This document shows positions 6,578 to 7,623 of a stretch of 7,623 nt of DNA, in pieces (the first letter of the stretch is position 1; every line of letters begins with the position of its first letter). The position numbers were made by a program, and so were the translations under genes. Under the pieces are notes generated by a model, which ran no database searches, had not been told where the DNA came from, and saw only the letters and a list, made by a program, of their open reading frames with translations. This DNA is from an uncultured Clostridium sp. (GTDB taxonomy: Bacteria; Bacillota; Clostridia; TANB77; CAG-508): the NCBI GenBank assembly GCA_900556865.1, contig USQS01000039.1, positions 1 to 7,623 on the forward strand, in the 5' to 3' direction.

Positions 6578-7623
6578 ATAAATCAATTATTTTTTCCCAT
6601 GATAGATTTGGTTTCCCAAAATGGCCATAATTTGTTGTAAGCTTATATATAGGCTTTCTAAGGTCTAAATAATCTATTATGCCAGATGGAGTTAAATCAA
6701 ATTTATTTTTAATTTTATTTACAATTTTCTCTTCAGGTATTGTATTTGTATTAAATGTATCTACATAAATTGATACTGGTTTTGCAACTCCAATTGCATA
6801 TGCAAGCTGAATTTCGCATTTTTTGGCATACTTATTTGCAACAACATTTTTTGCAATATGTCTTGCCATATAACATGCAGACCTATCTACTTTAGTTGGG
6901 TCTTTTCCAGAAAAAGCTCCTCCACCATGTCTGCTATATCCACCATATGTATCTACAATAATTTTTCTTCCTGTTAAACCACTATCTCCATATGGGCCAC
7001 CAATAACAAATCTTCCTGTTGGATTAATATAGCATTTTGTATCTTCATCTAAAAGGCTATTTGGTACTATTTTATTAATTACATATTTTTTTATATCTTT
7101 TCTTAATACCTCTAAATCCGTATCTTCTGTATGTTGTGAAGAAACAACTATTGTATCTATTCTTAAAGGAACATCGTTTTCATACTCAACCGTTACTTGT
7201 ACTTTGCCATCTGGTTTAATATAATTTAATAAATTTTCTTTTCTAACCATTGTTAATTGTTTGGCTAATTTGTGAGCTAAACAAATTGGGAGAGGCATAA
7301 GTTCTTCTGTTTCATCACATGCAAAACCAAACATAAGTCCTTGGTCACCTGCACCTATAGATTCTATTTTTCCTTGTTTAGTTTCTAAAGATTTATCTAC
7401 TCCTAATGCAATATCTGGAGACTGTTTAGAAATATTTATAATAATATTGCAAGTTTTATAGTCTATATCTGTATTTGCGTTTTTAAAACCTACATCTTTT
7501 ATAGTATTTCTCACTATTTCTTCAATATTTATTTTTGCTTTTGATGTAATTTCTCCTGTAATGTAAATTTCCCCTTTTCCACAAACAGTTTCACAAGCAA
7601 CCCTTGAAAATGGGTCTAAAGCT
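6576..7623 (-). CDS. metK: S-adenosylmethionine synthetase, lacking N-terminus (cut by window edge)
   Basis: The enzyme makes S-adenosylmethionine from methionine and ATP in the cytoplasm, releasing phosphate and pyrophosphate; it is the cell's main methyl donor supply and normally essential. The frame is open from the right edge (first full codon 7622-7620) for 348 residues to TAA at 6578-6576. The family is about 380-400 residues long, so roughly 40-50 N-terminal residues, including the HPDK region, lie outside. Both family signatures are present: GAGDQGLMFGFAC, and GGGAFSGKDPTKVDRSA with its ATP- and metal-site lysine and aspartate residues. The early stretch ACETVCGKGEIYITGEIT and the C-terminal YGHFG also fit. 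A GTG at 7514-7512 could be mistaken for a start, but the conserved sequence clearly continues upstream (EEIVRNTIKDVGF), so it is an internal valine. No lesion is visible. Regulation lies outside the window. Confidence 0.97.
   Translation of the reverse strand, partial: ALDPFSRVACETVCGKGEIYITGEITSKAKINIEEIVRNTIKDVGFKNANTDIDYKTCNIIINISKQSPDIALGVDKSLETKQGKIESIGAGDQGLMFGFACDETEELMPLPICLAHKLAKQLTMVRKENLLNYIKPDGKVQVTVEYENDVPLRIDTIVVSSQHTEDTDLEVLRKDIKKYVINKIVPNSLLDEDTKCYINPTGRFVIGGPYGDSGLTGRKIIVDTYGGYSRHGGGAFSGKDPTKVDRSACYMARHIAKNVVANKYAKKCEIQLAYAIGVAKPVSIYVDTFNTNTIPEEKIVNKIKNKFDLTPSGIIDYLDLRKPIYKLTTNYGHFGKPNLSWEKIIDL

Noticed and set aside
6575..6580. TATAAT overlapping the metK stop, as a promoter for the lysozyme gene.
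   Set aside because: No -35-like hexamer is found 16-18 bp upstream, and such strings arise easily in this AT-only stretch.
7512..7514. GTG as an N-terminal start for the metK product.
   Set aside because: The conserved metK sequence continues upstream without a break to the window edge, so this codon is an internal valine.

Overview
The window is very AT-rich DNA from a bacterium. All convincing genes lie on the minus strand, are tightly packed and use the standard code (TGG for Trp; TGA, TAG and TAA all act as stops). The low GC, strong AGGAGG-like ribosome sites, a GH25 lysozyme with a membrane anchor, and an FtsX-type ABC transporter paired with an OmpR-type two-component system point to a low-GC Bacillota, probably a clostridial or related gut lineage. 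The genus cannot be read from this window.

Right part (about 7623 down to 5515, in transcription order): metK (S-adenosylmethionine synthetase, cut by the window edge at its N-terminus), then 40 bp later a gene for a membrane-anchored cell-wall hydrolase (Ig-like domain plus GH25 lysozyme domain). The lysozyme gene as given carries a single-base frameshift in a G run, so it is either a recent pseudogene or a sequencing/assembly error.

Middle (5531 down to 4520): a good extended -10 promoter sits inside the last codons of the lysozyme gene. It would drive a two-gene unit, a 71-residue helical protein of unknown function followed by a 217-residue protein. I read the latter as two tandem MazG-type nucleotide pyrophosphohydrolase domains, the first with an intact metal site and the second degenerate.

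Left part (4397 down to 1): after a 188-bp intergenic region comes a four-gene operon: ABC ATPase, 875-residue two-module FtsX/MacB-type permease, OmpR-family response regulator and sensor histidine kinase (cut by the left edge). Spacings are 3 bp, 28 bp and an 11-bp overlap. Such clusters usually sense and counter antimicrobial peptides or other envelope-active compounds, but the substrate cannot be read here. The promoter has a consensus -10, a poor -35, and two TGTAAC repeats exactly 11 bp apart around the -35, the pattern expected for an OmpR-family dimer activating its own transporter operon.

I see no RNA genes, insertion sequences, CRISPR arrays or phage structural genes. The items most worth a second look are the candidate response-regulator operator, the lysozyme frameshift, the asymmetric tandem MazG protein with its small partner, and a compositionally odd patch with a 22-codon frame between the MazG gene and the ABC operon. 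I do not see a clearly new multi-gene system.
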